From the NCBI GenBank assembly GCA_021205365.1, contig JAJPXP010000017.1, positions 18,665-82,664 on the forward strand: a stretch of 64,000 nt of DNA, in the 5' to 3' direction. How positions within the stretch are numbered: position 1 is the first letter of the stretch; each line of letters starts with the position of its first letter. This stretch comes from Clostridia bacterium. GTDB taxonomy: Bacteria; Bacillota; Clostridia; Oscillospirales; Butyricicoccaceae. The translations under genes and the position numbers were made by a program. The notes under the pieces were generated by a model. That model ran no database searches, was not told the DNA's origin, and was given only the letters and a program-made list of their open reading frames with translations. Positions 34,855-43,789 of the stretch are shown here, one piece after another.

Positions 34855-35894
34855 GCCTGCCCCTCCGTCAGATCGATAACATGGAATCCTGCCGCCTTTT
34901 TAATGCGGTTGGAAACCGCGAGACCAATACCGGAGGCCGGAGGACACTGGGCGAAGATCTCTGTACAATTGGTTTCATCAAACCGGCGCAGTGCATCAAA
35001 AATCTCTCTTGCCTGTTCCGCTTCGTCATTGGCCGGGCCAAAGGTTTCCACAACCGCTCTGCCGCGGAATTGTTCCGCACAATCATCAAAACACAATACA
35101 CCAGAGTTTTCCCCAAGCTGTGCATAAATATAATCCGCACTGGCTTCCGGGGTGCCAAAAACAACAGTAACCGGAGCTTTCGGTGCATAATGACGGTATT
35201 TCATGCCCGGTGCAGATACCGTTTCTGTATCGTCAATTTTTTCTTCCAGTGCGCGGTCAACATCCACAACGCCCAGCACACGTTCCAGCTGTTCCAGTGA
35301 AATGCCACCTGGCCGGAGCAGCCTTGGGCGTTCCCCGCACAGTGAAATAACCGTGGATTCCACCCCCACAGAGCAGGCGCCGCCATCCACAACAGCCGCA
35401 ATTTTTCCGTTCAAATCCTCCATAACATGCTGTGCAGTGGTGGTAGACGGACGTCCGGAGGTATTGGCAGATGGCGCTGCAAGCGGGACACCAGCCGCCC
35501 GGATAATTGCCTGTGCCATCGGATGCGACGGGAAACGAATACCAACCGTATTTAATCCGCCTGAAGTTACCATAGGTATTCTATCCTGTTTTGGCAGAAT
35601 AATTGTCAGAGGGCCGGGCCAGAAGGCTTCCGCCAAAGCCTGCGCTTCCGGCGGAAATTCCGTGGCAATGCCAGCTATACTTTCCAAATCCGCAATATGG
35701 ACAATCAGCGGATTGTCCTGCGGGCGGCCTTTTGCTTCAAAAATACGGGCAACTGCCGCCGGATCAAGGGCATTTGCAGCCAGTCCATATACGGTTTCCG
35801 TGGGAATTCCCACAACTTCGCCGGCACGTAACAATGCACCGGCCTGTTCCAGCGCCGTCGTATCCTCTGACGGACGCAGAAGCCTGGTTTGCAT
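34851..35894 (-). CDS. L-threonylcarbamoyladenylate synthase (Sua5/YwlC)
   Basis: A 347-residue enzyme that makes the threonylcarbamoyl donor for the t6A modification of tRNAs reading ANN codons. An N-terminal YrdC/TsaC domain (GEVVGIPTETVYGLAANA, KGRPQDNPLIVHI, RFPSHPMA, SANTSGRPS) is followed by the Sua5-specific C-terminal domain. The start at 35894 (MQTRLLRP) has AGAAGG upstream. It overlaps coaE and likely shares a transcript with coaE and the aminopeptidase. Confidence 0.94.
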   Translation of the reverse strand: MQTRLLRPSEDTTALEQAGALLRAGEVVGIPTETVYGLAANALDPAAVARIFEAKGRPQDNPLIVHIADLESIAGIATEFPPEAQALAEAFWPGPLTIILPKQDRIPMVTSGGLNTVGIRFPSHPMAQAIIRAAGVPLAAPSANTSGRPSTTTAQHVMEDLNGKIAAVVDGGACSVGVESTVISLCGERPRLLRPGGISLEQLERVLGVVDVDRALEEKIDDTETVSAPGMKYRHYAPKAPVTVVFGTPEASADYIYAQLGENSGVLCFDDCAEQFRGRAVVETFGPANDEAEQAREIFDALRRFDETNCTEIFAQCPPASGIGLAVSNRIKKAAGFHVIDLTEGQA

Positions 35895-35947
35895 ATTATA
35901 ACCTTCTTTATACATTTTGTATATTTTATTTATGAGTATACAATTAT

Positions 35948-37021
35948 TTATTGTTCCATCTTTGCCAGCTTTTCTGCCTGATCGGTTGTAATCAAAGCAT
36001 CCAGTACCTCGTCAATGTTGCCATCGAGGAAGCTGTCCAGCTTATAGATAGTCATTTTAATACGGTGTTCAGAAATGCGGTTTTCCGGGAAATTATAGGT
36101 GCGGATACGCTCGGAACGGTCGCCTGTACCTACCTGGCTCCGGCGTTCCGCTGCAATGGCGTCGTCCTGCTCCCGCTGCTTGATTTCGAACAACCGGGAA
36201 CGCAGTACCTTCAACGCCTTGTCCCGATTCTTGAACTGGCTTCGTTCATCCTGGCATTCCACCACCATACCGGTTGGCAGATGGGTTACACGGATCGCAG
36301 AAGAGGTTTTGTTGATATGCTGTCCACCTGCGCCAGAGGAACGAAACGTATCAATTTTCAAATCCTTCGGGTCAATGGTCAGCTCGACATCGTCCACCTC
36401 CGGCAAAACCGCTACTGTCACGGTTGACGTATGCACGCGTCCCTGCGATTCTGTCTCCGGTACACGCTGCACACGATGCACGCCGCTCTCATATTTCAGG
36501 CGTGAAAAGGCGCCTTCGCCGTCTATACTGAATGTAATCTCACGGAATCCCCCCAGCTCGGTTTCGGTATCGCTGATCCGTTCGGTTTTCCAGCCCTTTG
36601 TATCCGCATACATGGTATACATTCGGTATAGGGACGCTGCAAACAATGCGGCTTCTTCTCCGCCAGCACCGGCGCGGATCTCCATAATTACACTGCGGTC
36701 ATCGTTCTCATCCTTCGGCAGCAGCAGGATTTTCAGCTCCTGCTCCAGCTGCTGGATTGCCGCACGGCTGGCAGACAGTGTTTCCTGCGCCAGTGCACGC
36801 AGTTCGGCATCGCCTCCAGCTTCCTCCAGCAGCTCTTTTGCATCCGCTTCTTCCTGGCATGCACTGCTGTATTGGCGGTATGCCGCGATAATCGGCTGCA
36901 GGCCGCTCTGTTCCTTGGCAAGTGCAGCAGCTCTTGACGGGTCTTCATATAATTCCGGACTGGCGAGCAGGCTTTCCAGCTCGTCATACCGGTCAGCAAG
37001 CCCTTCCAGTTTTTCCAGCAT
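35948..37021 (-). CDS. prfA: Peptide chain release factor 1
   Basis: A 357-residue factor that ends translation at UAA and UAG. It has the catalytic GGQ loop (RSSGAGGQHINKTSSAIRVTHLPTG), the acidic N-terminal helical domain, and the expected length. The AGVHRVQRVPETESQGRVHTST region is the codon-reading domain; the class I signature places it with RF1 rather than RF2. GGAG lies 10 bp before the ATG. A perfect 27-bp inverted repeat lies just upstream of its -10 box. Confidence 0.96.
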   Translation of the reverse strand: MLEKLEGLADRYDELESLLASPELYEDPSRAAALAKEQSGLQPIIAAYRQYSSACQEEADAKELLEEAGGDAELRALAQETLSASRAAIQQLEQELKILLLPKDENDDRSVIMEIRAGAGGEEAALFAASLYRMYTMYADTKGWKTERISDTETELGGFREITFSIDGEGAFSRLKYESGVHRVQRVPETESQGRVHTSTVTVAVLPEVDDVELTIDPKDLKIDTFRSSGAGGQHINKTSSAIRVTHLPTGMVVECQDERSQFKNRDKALKVLRSRLFEIKQREQDDAIAAERRSQVGTGDRSERIRTYNFPENRISEHRIKMTIYKLDSFLDGNIDEVLDALITTDQAEKLAKMEQ

Positions 37022-37065
37022 AAATATTCAACTCCATGTAATATTTTAATGATATTATACGTTCT

Positions 37066-37092
37066 ATAGTTTATACAAATAGTATAAACTAT
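37066..37092. promoter_or_regulatory. 27-bp inverted repeat upstream of prfA
   Basis: ATAGTTTATAC-AAATA-GTATAAACTAT: two perfect 11-bp arms. It lies directly upstream of a TATAAT (37059..37054, minus strand) and 45 bp before the prfA ATG, where no good -35 box is visible. It is not followed by a T-tract and is AT-rich, so an operator is more likely than a terminator. Confidence 0.55.
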
Positions 37093-37100
37093 TTTATATT

Positions 37101-37481
37101 TTACTTATTTCCAACCCACAGACCAAAGCTTATCTGTAAATCATCCTCGCCTGTCAGCTGAATGGATAAACACTGGGTTGGTTTCTTATGGCCAAACAGG
37201 CGGTCTAAGGTAAACTGTTCCAGCTGATACAGATTTTCCTCACAGAAATATGCTGTACTGCCATTTTCAATTTTCAACGTATACGTAACAGTCCCATTTC
37301 CACGAATGACAGCATTCTGCCTGGTATCCACCAGATACAATGCCTCGATATCCTGATTCACCAGCGCTCGCAGCCCCGTAAGGAATTGCGGTGCATGGGC
37401 TTCGGCAACACGCAGCTCTGCCAGCTGAAAATGGTCATTATCCGTGGCATACAGGCCACAGGGTACAGAATAGCTTGTCAT
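37101..37481 (-). CDS. Conserved hypothetical protein
   Basis: A 126-residue soluble protein with no recognisable domain, predicted mixed alpha/beta, with a central VTYTLKIENGSTAYFCEENLYQLEQFTLDRLFG. I start at the ATG at 37481 (MTSYSVPCG), 6 bp after AGGAGGGA. It sits between the YdcF gene and prfA on the same strand, about 40 bp after the former. Confidence 0.6.
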   Translation of the reverse strand: MTSYSVPCGLYATDNDHFQLAELRVAEAHAPQFLTGLRALVNQDIEALYLVDTRQNAVIRGNGTVTYTLKIENGSTAYFCEENLYQLEQFTLDRLFGHKKPTQCLSIQLTGEDDLQISFGLWVGNK

Positions 37482-37519
37482 ACATCTTCCCTCCTGTTTG
37501 TATGGTTTACTGATCTCTA

Positions 37520-38284
37520 TCACCAATATCCGCTCAGAAGCAGCTTGATAACGGAGAAATATTCCCGGATATACATCAATGTACGTGCTGCCGGATTTCC
37601 CGCCGGCGCGCCGATGACAGATGGAGCCAGCCCGCAGCTTTTCATAATATGCCGGATACGAAATAGATGAAATCCACTGGACACCACCGTAACATGCTCC
37701 GTTCCCCAGTTCTTCTGCTCACAGATTGCCATGGCGTTTTCGATATTTTGAATGGTATTGCGGGATTGGGACTCCAGCGTAATGCGGTCCGTATCCGCGC
37801 CATGCTCTGCCATCCAGCGGTACATGACCTCAGCTTCCGGCTGGTCTTCATCATCTCCCTGGCCACCGCACACGATGACCTGTGCATCTGGATACTGCTC
37901 CATTGCCTCCATACCGGCAACCAGGCGATTCTGCAGGTTTTGTGTCGGCTGATCCCCACGCAGCCCGCCGCCCAGGACAAAGAGCACCTCTACAGGCTCC
38001 TGTGGCTCTGACCGGATGCCGGACACAATCATGCCTTCCACCACTGCAAACGAGATGACCCATAGGATAAATACCATATTGCCGATATTCACCAGCCATT
38101 TTGCGGCTTTTCCCTCCAACCCAGGACGTTTTTTCAGGTTTATTAGCCCCCACATGGCGCCAGTGCAAAGACACAGTGTCACAAAAAACAGCAGACCGAA
38201 CCGCCATGTGGTCGTGGCAAAGGGCGCACAGATCAGGCTGGCAATCAGGCTCAGGATGCACAGAATCTGATACAGCTTTTTCAT
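37520..38284 (-). CDS. YdcF/DUF218-family membrane protein
   Basis: A 254-residue protein with three N-terminal hydrophobic helices and a C-terminal DUF218 domain: VEVLFVLGGGLRGDQPTQNLQNRL, VIVCGGQGDDEDQPEAEVM, ITLESQSRNTIQNIENA and VTVVSSGFHLFRIRHIM. Members (YdcF, SanA, ElyC) act in envelope biogenesis or bind AdoMet; the function here is open. Its ATG overlaps the stop of the ABC-F gene (ATGA), so the two are coupled. Confidence 0.88.
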   Translation of the reverse strand: MKKLYQILCILSLIASLICAPFATTTWRFGLLFFVTLCLCTGAMWGLINLKKRPGLEGKAAKWLVNIGNMVFILWVISFAVVEGMIVSGIRSEPQEPVEVLFVLGGGLRGDQPTQNLQNRLVAGMEAMEQYPDAQVIVCGGQGDDEDQPEAEVMYRWMAEHGADTDRITLESQSRNTIQNIENAMAICEQKNWGTEHVTVVSSGFHLFRIRHIMKSCGLAPSVIGAPAGNPAARTLMYIREYFSVIKLLLSGYW

Positions 38285-40158
38285 AGCATCTCTTCCAGCT
38301 GTGCGGAGAGCGCCTCCCACTGCTCCATCAGTTCCATCAAGCTGGCTTCCAGCTCATCCTTCTGGTTGGAAAGCTCGATCAGCCTGCCTGCATCACTGGC
38401 GGCCTCTGCCATTTGTTCATCCAGTGCCGCGCTCTGTTCCTCTGCACTTGAGATTTCGCGTTCCAGCTTGGCAATTTTCTTTTCCAGCTGCTTGGTCCCG
38501 CCCTTCGGCTTTGGCTTTTCCTTTTTGGGCTTCGGTACAGCTGCAGCTGCCTTTTCTGCTGCTTTTCGCTCACGGAATGCGAGATATTGTTCGTAATTTC
38601 CGGTAAAATCGATCATTTCACCGTCCATCAGCACGATAATCCGGTTTGCAAAACGGGATACAAAATACCGGTCATGCGATACAAACAACAAAGTTCCCGT
38701 AAAGCCTTCCACAGCTTCTTCAATCCATTCACGGGACAGGATATCCAAATGGTTGGTCGGTTCGTCCAAAACCAGCATATTCAGCTGGTCATACATCAAT
38801 TCACACAGACGCAGACGGCTTTTTTCTCCGCCGGACAGCTTGGATACCGGCTTCAGCTGTTCTTCGCCGGAGAACTGGAACCGTCCCAAACGGTTTCGCG
38901 CCGTCTGCGGCGTGACATTCTTCTCATAAATCAGGGTATCTACCAGCGTCCGGTTTTCATTTTCAAAATGGACAACCTGCGGCAGATATGCCGGCTTCAA
39001 GCCGTCACCCTTTTTAATGGTACCGGTATCGGCGTCCTCCAGACCAAGGATAATGTTCAATAATGTCGTTTTGCCGGTTCCATTATCGCCTAAAATCGCA
39101 ATCCGTTCACCATTTTTTACATTGAAGCTGATGTCATGCAAAACCTGCCGTCCATCAAAGCTTTTGCTGATGTCACGTACCTTGAGTACATTTTCTGTCT
39201 CATAATTCGGGTCGCCGAACTGCATGTTCATCTTCTTCTGCTGCTTGGGACGATCTGCAACTGTCATGCGTGCAATGCGTTTATCAATGGAAAACGCACG
39301 CTTATGCATTTTTTCCGTGCCCCACTGATGCATTTTACGGGACTGATCCTGCAAACGCTTTAGTTCCTCCATCTGATTTTCATGCAGCGCCATGCGCTGG
39401 GCAAACCGGAGCTTGCGTTCCTCTGCATAGTAGCTATACGAACCGGCGTAGAAATCCGCATGTCCCTCAAACAGCTCAATGATGCGGTCACAGCACTGGT
39501 CAAGGAAATAACGGTCATGAGATATGGTAACGACCGTTCCCTTATACTCATTCAAAAAATTGCCCAGCCATTCCACGGCGTCCAAATCCAAATGGTTCGT
39601 CGGCTCGTCCAACAGCAGGATGTCGGTGTCCTCCAAAATAATACGTGCCAGGTTGACGCGCGTTTTCTCACCGCCGGACAGGACATCAAACCGCTGTTCC
39701 CGCATTTCCTTCGGGATTTCCAGGCCATTGCAGACCTTATCCACTTCAAAATCCAGTGCATAGCCGCCCATTGCTTCAAATTCTGCCTGCAGCGCACCAT
39801 ACTGCCTGAGCAGATTGGAATCGTCATTCTTTTCCATGCGGCGTTCCAGCTCTGCCATGCGGCTGCGCACCTCATCCATGCGATGGAACGCAGAACGCAG
39901 AATCTGTTCCACCGTATCCTCCAGATCATACACCGGAATCTGATCGATCATGCCCACGGTACGATCCTTGGCAATGGAAATCGTACCGGTTTCATAGGGC
40001 AGCTCACCGGTCAGCACACGAAACAGCGTGGTTTTTCCTGCACCATTCGGGCCGACAATCGCTACCTTTTCCCCGGGGAAAATATCAAAGGTGATATCAT
40101 ATAAGATTTGATTTTCCCCAAAATATTTATTCAGTCCTGAAATACTGATATCTGCCAA
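38281..40158 (-). CDS. ABC-F family ATPase
   Basis: A 625-residue soluble protein with two ABC domains and no membrane part: Walker A GPNGAGKTTL and GDNGTGKTTL, signatures LSGGEKTRVNLA and LSGGEKSRLRL, Walker B LLLDEPTNHLD and MLVLDEPTNHLD. A coiled-coil C-terminal tail (about 540-625) follows. ABC-F proteins act on the ribosome as translation factors or antibiotic-protection factors; which of these applies is not visible. The start is a TTG at 40158 after AAGAAGGGAA. Confidence 0.92.
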   Translation of the reverse strand: MADISISGLNKYFGENQILYDITFDIFPGEKVAIVGPNGAGKTTLFRVLTGELPYETGTISIAKDRTVGMIDQIPVYDLEDTVEQILRSAFHRMDEVRSRMAELERRMEKNDDSNLLRQYGALQAEFEAMGGYALDFEVDKVCNGLEIPKEMREQRFDVLSGGEKTRVNLARIILEDTDILLLDEPTNHLDLDAVEWLGNFLNEYKGTVVTISHDRYFLDQCCDRIIELFEGHADFYAGSYSYYAEERKLRFAQRMALHENQMEELKRLQDQSRKMHQWGTEKMHKRAFSIDKRIARMTVADRPKQQKKMNMQFGDPNYETENVLKVRDISKSFDGRQVLHDISFNVKNGERIAILGDNGTGKTTLLNIILGLEDADTGTIKKGDGLKPAYLPQVVHFENENRTLVDTLIYEKNVTPQTARNRLGRFQFSGEEQLKPVSKLSGGEKSRLRLCELMYDQLNMLVLDEPTNHLDILSREWIEEAVEGFTGTLLFVSHDRYFVSRFANRIIVLMDGEMIDFTGNYEQYLAFRERKAAEKAAAAVPKPKKEKPKPKGGTKQLEKKIAKLEREISSAEEQSAALDEQMAEAASDAGRLIELSNQKDELEASLMELMEQWEALSAQLEEML

Positions 40159-40225
40159 ATAAGGATTCCCTTCTTTCTTGTTGATGTTGTTTTATCTCAG
40201 TCCATATACCGATATTGGAAACGAA

Positions 40226-40250
40226 AAGACCGCGCAGAGAGCGCGGTCTT
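40226..40250 (-). terminator. Terminator of the cyclophilin gene
   Basis: Minus-strand AAGACCGCG-CTCTCTG-CGCGGTCTT followed by TTCGTTT. Confidence 0.75.
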
Positions 40251-40266
40251 CTGCTGTCCAAAAAAT

Positions 40267-40785
40267 TTATGCCTTTTCCGGCTCCTCGAAGTTCTCACCG
40301 AAGGTTTCTACCGTAACACGCTTCATCACCTGCGGCTTCAGCGGCTTGTCATTGAAGTTGGTGCGTACAGAAACGATGCGGTCACAAACATCCATACCCG
40401 TGATGACACGGCCAAAGGATGCATACTGGCCGTCCAGATGCGGCGCATCTTCTACCATAATGAAGAACTGGGAACCTGCAGAATTTGGGTTCATCGCACG
40501 TGCCATGGACAGAATGCCACGGGTATGCTTCAGTTCATTGTTAAAGCCATTCATCGGGAATTCACCCTTGATGCAATAGCCAGGGCCACCCATACCAGTA
40601 CCTTCCGGGTCGCCGCCCTGAATCATGAAGCCCGGAATAACACGATGGAAAACCGTGCCATCATAGAACCCCTTGGATACCAGGCTGACAAAGTTGCGTA
40701 CTGTGTTCGGTGCAGTTTCGGCGTACAGTTCAATCTGAATTTCGCCGCCATCTTCCATTTCAATGGTGACAATCGGATTTGTCAT
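40267..40785 (-). CDS. Cyclophilin-type peptidyl-prolyl isomerase
   Basis: A 172-residue PPIase. The catalytic arginine is in FHRVIPGFMIQGGDP, and GSQFFIMVEDAPHLDGQYASFGRV is the second family motif. There is no signal peptide, so it acts in the cytoplasm on protein folding. Start at the ATG at 40785 (MTNPIVTIEM) 11 bp after GGAG; an upstream in-frame ATG lacks a ribosome site. Confidence 0.95.
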   Translation of the reverse strand: MTNPIVTIEMEDGGEIQIELYAETAPNTVRNFVSLVSKGFYDGTVFHRVIPGFMIQGGDPEGTGMGGPGYCIKGEFPMNGFNNELKHTRGILSMARAMNPNSAGSQFFIMVEDAPHLDGQYASFGRVITGMDVCDRIVSVRTNFNDKPLKPQVMKRVTVETFGENFEEPEKA

Positions 40786-40958
40786 GGAATTATAATCTCC
40801 TTTTTTCTTCGCGTGGAGGATCGGTTTCCTCGCACGATTCATAATACGGAAAAGGTGCCGACAAAGCCGACACCCGCAGTTTTGTATGTTACTATTGTAG
40901 CAAATCCATTCCCGTGTGACAAGAGTTTCCTGTGAATTTCAAGCATTTATACCATACA

Positions 40959-41150
40959 TTAATATGGCTTTACCGGCATAATAATTGCTGCAACAATATA
41001 AAAAATCAAACCGGAACCGCTGGCAAGCACCAACAGCAATGCAATCAGTCGAATAATGGTCACATCCATATTGAGGTATTCCGCAATGCCTGCGCAAACG
41101 CCGCAGATCATCTTGCCCTCTTCCAAACGGTATAACCTCCTGGGTTCCAT
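40959..41150 (-). CDS. PspC-domain membrane protein
   Basis: A 63-residue protein consisting of a single PspC domain: RRLYRLEEGKMICGVCAGIAEYLNMDVTIIRLIALLLV, then a hydrophobic helix GSGLIFYIVAAIIMPV. PspC proteins are stress-linked membrane regulators. AAAGGAGG precedes the ATG at 41150. It stands 25 bp after the TfoX-like gene on the same strand. Confidence 0.92.
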   Translation of the reverse strand: MEPRRLYRLEEGKMICGVCAGIAEYLNMDVTIIRLIALLLVLASGSGLIFYIVAAIIMPVKPY

Positions 41151-41175
41151 ACATATGCCTCCTTTGATCCATGTA

Positions 41176-41490
41176 TTATTTTCTCTTGCGGGGTGCTGGC
41201 AATTCCGGTGCCATTGCCCGGATTGTTTCCCGGAGAAAGTCTCCATCATCTATGTTCTGTACCAGCAGCATTGCCTTTGCACCATCATACGGCAATTCCA
41301 TCGGCGCATACGGCATACAGCTTTTGGCTGCCTGGACCGGCTTGAATAACAGCCTGTCATCATAAACGCCGCCAAAGATTTTCCCCTGGTAGTACAGGAT
41401 ATATTCGCCCATCATGGAACGATATGTCACATCATCCGGAAGATTGATTTGATCGAGAACATATTGCAGATATTCCTTTGACGATGCCAT
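41176..41490 (-). CDS. TfoX N-terminal-domain protein
   Basis: A 104-residue protein formed by a TfoX/Sxy N-terminal domain: YLQYVLDQINLPDDVTYRSMMGEYILYYQGKIFGGVYDDRLLFKP and a basic C-terminus PAPRKRK. In gammaproteobacteria the domain belongs to a competence regulator; in Firmicutes single-domain forms have no assigned role. GGGAGGAGG lies before the ATG at 41490. Confidence 0.88.
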   Translation of the reverse strand: MASSKEYLQYVLDQINLPDDVTYRSMMGEYILYYQGKIFGGVYDDRLLFKPVQAAKSCMPYAPMELPYDGAKAMLLVQNIDDGDFLRETIRAMAPELPAPRKRK

Positions 41491-41713
41491 AGGCTTCCTC
41501 CTCCCTGTCCTTGATGGTAAACAAAAAGCAGTAACCGCCTGCCTTACCACCACCAGTTACTGCTTTTGAAACGAATCTGTGGCATAACTGTGTCGCAGCT
41601 AGTACCCTTTGCTTATATTGAGTATATCCGTTATCTGCAAAATTGTCAAATATCTTCTTCCAGTTATCCACAGCCTGTAGATAAATCTGTGAACCTTTTG
41701 CTGCACTTTAAAG

Positions 41714-41901
41714 CTATACTGGCTTTATCCAGAAGCTTCCGGTATGGTTGTCAGCCTGCACAATAACCGTATATGTTCCAGCTTTGTCCAATGTTACATT
41801 TAAATCTTCCGTGTCATGGATTTATTTTCTCTGCCAATATATTCAGGCCATTCATCATCAACAATTGGCTTGAGTTCTTCCAGTCCCTGAGATGCAGATT
41901 C
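41714..41901 (-). pseudogene. Decayed 3' gene fragment behind the DUF4097 gene
   Basis: Directly after the TAG of the DUF4097 gene the same frame reads on as ESASQGLEELKPIVDDEWP and further to a stop after RKI; with a one-base shift the sequence continues as EDLNVTLDKAGTYTVIVQAD and ends in a hydrophobic-aromatic SFWIKPV before a TAG at 41714. The second part looks like the end of a secreted beta-rich protein. This is a remnant with a frameshift, either the old end of the DUF4097 gene or of another gene fused by deletion. Confidence 0.5.
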
Positions 41902-42726
41902 CTATGCGTCTGCGCTTTCTGCATTTTCCTCTTTCGCTGTCAATTCCACCGAAATGCTGCCTGCATCGCAGTCAAACGTGAGCACGTTAACGCCGATAGC
42001 GCCCGGAAGCTGCGCAGAAACCGTTTCTGCAAATCCGTCGCGTTTGAGCATCTGCTTGCCATTGACAAGGACATTGATCTCGCCGGCATCTATCGTGCCA
42101 GTCACCTGTCCGATGGTCGAACCGTTCTGCAAATCCAGTTCAATTCCTCCGGCATCGCATTCCAGCTTCACCGGCCCCAGCGTCCGGCCAGAATAGGTAA
42201 TACCGCCGGCATCTACGTCCAGCTCCAGGCGGTTGGTATCAACATTTTTCAGTTCCGCAGCGCCTGCGTCTACATTGCATTTCACCGTCTGCGTTACCGT
42301 CAGATCCGTGATGGCAACTGCTCCGGCGTCCACATCAATATCCAAATAAGCAATCGCAACATCCTGTATATTCAGCGTAATCGGCGCCGGTTTCGATTTC
42401 CACCACCAGCCGCTCTTCTGTTTCTGCGAAATCGTCAGTGTATCTCCTTCCAGCTCCCATGTGACATCACTGCCGCCCGTCAGGCTGCATGTATCACTGC
42501 CAGTCTGTACGGTACACTGAGCAGCATCTATATCCAGAACCAGACGTTCAATCTGCATATGGTTGTCTATGGCTTTATCCACAGCTTCCTCCTGATACTG
42601 GATGAAACGCGGCATAATAGAACCATCTTCCGTCGAAATATCCCCAATTCCCATGCAGGCTGCCGCAATACAGCAGGCGATGCCTGCAATCAGTAAAAAT
42701 AGTACCACTATTGTCGATTTTTTCAT
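41902..42726 (-). CDS. DUF4097-family beta-strand repeat protein
   Basis: A 274-residue protein with an N-terminal signal anchor (VVLFLLIAGIACCIAAACMG) and an extracellular right-handed beta-solenoid-like region with repeats such as DIDVDAGAVAITDL, NVDAGAAELKNV, DVDAGGITYSG and TIDAGEINVLV. This is the usual third member of PadR-HAAS-DUF4097 operons and probably takes part in envelope stress signalling. The ATG follows a run of GGAGGG. The repeat GxxDAGxxxx every 20 residues is regular. Confidence 0.9.
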   Translation of the reverse strand: MKKSTIVVLFLLIAGIACCIAAACMGIGDISTEDGSIMPRFIQYQEEAVDKAIDNHMQIERLVLDIDAAQCTVQTGSDTCSLTGGSDVTWELEGDTLTISQKQKSGWWWKSKPAPITLNIQDVAIAYLDIDVDAGAVAITDLTVTQTVKCNVDAGAAELKNVDTNRLELDVDAGGITYSGRTLGPVKLECDAGGIELDLQNGSTIGQVTGTIDAGEINVLVNGKQMLKRDGFAETVSAQLPGAIGVNVLTFDCDAGSISVELTAKEENAESADA

Positions 42727-42749
42727 AAAAAAACCCTCCTTTTTTCAGA

Positions 42750-43415
42750 TTAAAAATGTAAAATACCCCGGAAAAAACCTACAATTCCCCGAAGCAATGC
42801 CGGAAATGTTGTGCGGAACAAGTATACCGTCAAGCGCCACAGCAGGATTCCCAGTGCAGCGCAGATCAATGCAACTCCCAAGCTCAGCAGTGCAGTCGGC
42901 GGATTGGAAACCATCGTGACCCCCGCCAGAATAGCAAAGGTAATCGCACACACCCATGCAACAAGGTCAAGCACCGGAACAACCAGAAAAATAGCAAAGA
43001 CGACGCAAACCAATCCAATTAAAATTCCGCCTATACCGCCGACAATGCCAACACAAACCGGTGCAATGATGCATATGGCAAAAATGGCCAGGACAATCAA
43101 AAGAAGCTTCTGTCCATTGTCCATGGTCTGAAAATTATCGCGCATACGGCGCACATGATCTGTTCTTTTGGTGCTGTTGCGCTGCTTCCGGTCCCCGGTA
43201 TCCTGCCGGGACGGTTCTGCCATGTCCTGATAGTCCCGCAGAATGTCCGCTGCCGCCTTTTCCGGCGCCCCTAAATTGTGCAGAACCTCCTGCTCGTTTT
43301 CCGGTCCGGCTTCATCAAAATAATTTTCATAATATTCTACAGCCCTGCGGCGTTCCTCCTCCGGCATATCGCGCAGCGCCTGTTCCAGCCGTAAAATAAA
43401 CTCCCTCCGATTCAT
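42750..43415 (-). CDS. HAAS-domain (DUF1700) membrane protein
   Basis: A 221-residue protein: N-terminal HAAS/DUF1700 signalling domain (MNRREFILRLEQALRDMPEEERRRAVEYYENYFDEAGPENEQEVLHNLGAPEKAAADI, residues 1-60 by family layout), a charged linker, and four to five transmembrane helices. HAAS proteins are found with PadR regulators and DUF4097 proteins, as here. It overlaps the PadR gene by ATGA and precedes the DUF4097 gene by 23 bp. Confidence 0.9.
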   Translation of the reverse strand: MNRREFILRLEQALRDMPEEERRRAVEYYENYFDEAGPENEQEVLHNLGAPEKAAADILRDYQDMAEPSRQDTGDRKQRNSTKRTDHVRRMRDNFQTMDNGQKLLLIVLAIFAICIIAPVCVGIVGGIGGILIGLVCVVFAIFLVVPVLDLVAWVCAITFAILAGVTMVSNPPTALLSLGVALICAALGILLWRLTVYLFRTTFPALLRGIVGFFRGILHF

Positions 43416-43729
43416 CTCTCTTCACCTCCAAACAATAAGGATTCTATCCCATGGCAATATTCATGCCAGTCTCTGCGATAATCGGCCAGCTGCTGCCGCC
43501 CCGCCGGAGTAATAGCATAATATCGTCGGTTTCTTCCGTCAAAGGCCCGGTCATATACAGTCAAATCGCCATTTTTCTCCAGGCGGCGCAAAACCGGATA
43601 CAACGTGGATTCCGACACATTTAATTTGCTGCGCACCTGTTGGGTAATGCGGTAGCCATAGGCGTCCTCTGCTTCAAGAACAGACAGCACAACGGCATCC
43701 AGCAGGCTGGCGGAAATCGGAAAAGACAT
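43412..43729 (-). CDS. PadR-family transcriptional regulator
   Basis: A 105-residue winged-helix repressor: DAVVLSVLEAEDAYGYRITQQVRSKLNVSESTLYPVLRRLEKNGDLTVY is the DNA-binding domain, and the C-terminal dimerization helix is short. A perfect 31-bp palindrome lies inside its promoter, so it should repress its own operon. AAGGAGGTG stands before the ATG. First gene of the padR-HAAS-DUF4097 operon. Confidence 0.95.
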   Translation of the reverse strand: MSFPISASLLDAVVLSVLEAEDAYGYRITQQVRSKLNVSESTLYPVLRRLEKNGDLTVYDRAFDGRNRRYYAITPAGRQQLADYRRDWHEYCHGIESLLFGGEER

Positions 43730-43747
43730 GCTATCACCTCCTTATTT

Positions 43748-43778
43748 TTATAATATTATATGACATATAATATTATAA
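43748..43778 (-). promoter_or_regulatory. PadR operator, 31-bp perfect palindrome
   Basis: Half-site TTATAATATTATATG, one central base, half-site CATATAATATTATAA. It fills the spacer between the -35 box and the -10 box and covers the -10 box of padR. The central ATATGACATAT resembles the ATGT/ACAT core of PadR operators. Confidence 0.85.
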
Positions 43779-43783
43779 GTCAA
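43755..43783 (-). promoter_or_regulatory. Promoter of the padR operon
   Basis: On the minus strand TTGACT (43783..43778), a 17-bp spacer and a perfect TATAAT (43760..43755), overlapping the palindromic operator. Confidence 0.85.
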
Positions 43784-43789
43784 GCTACA

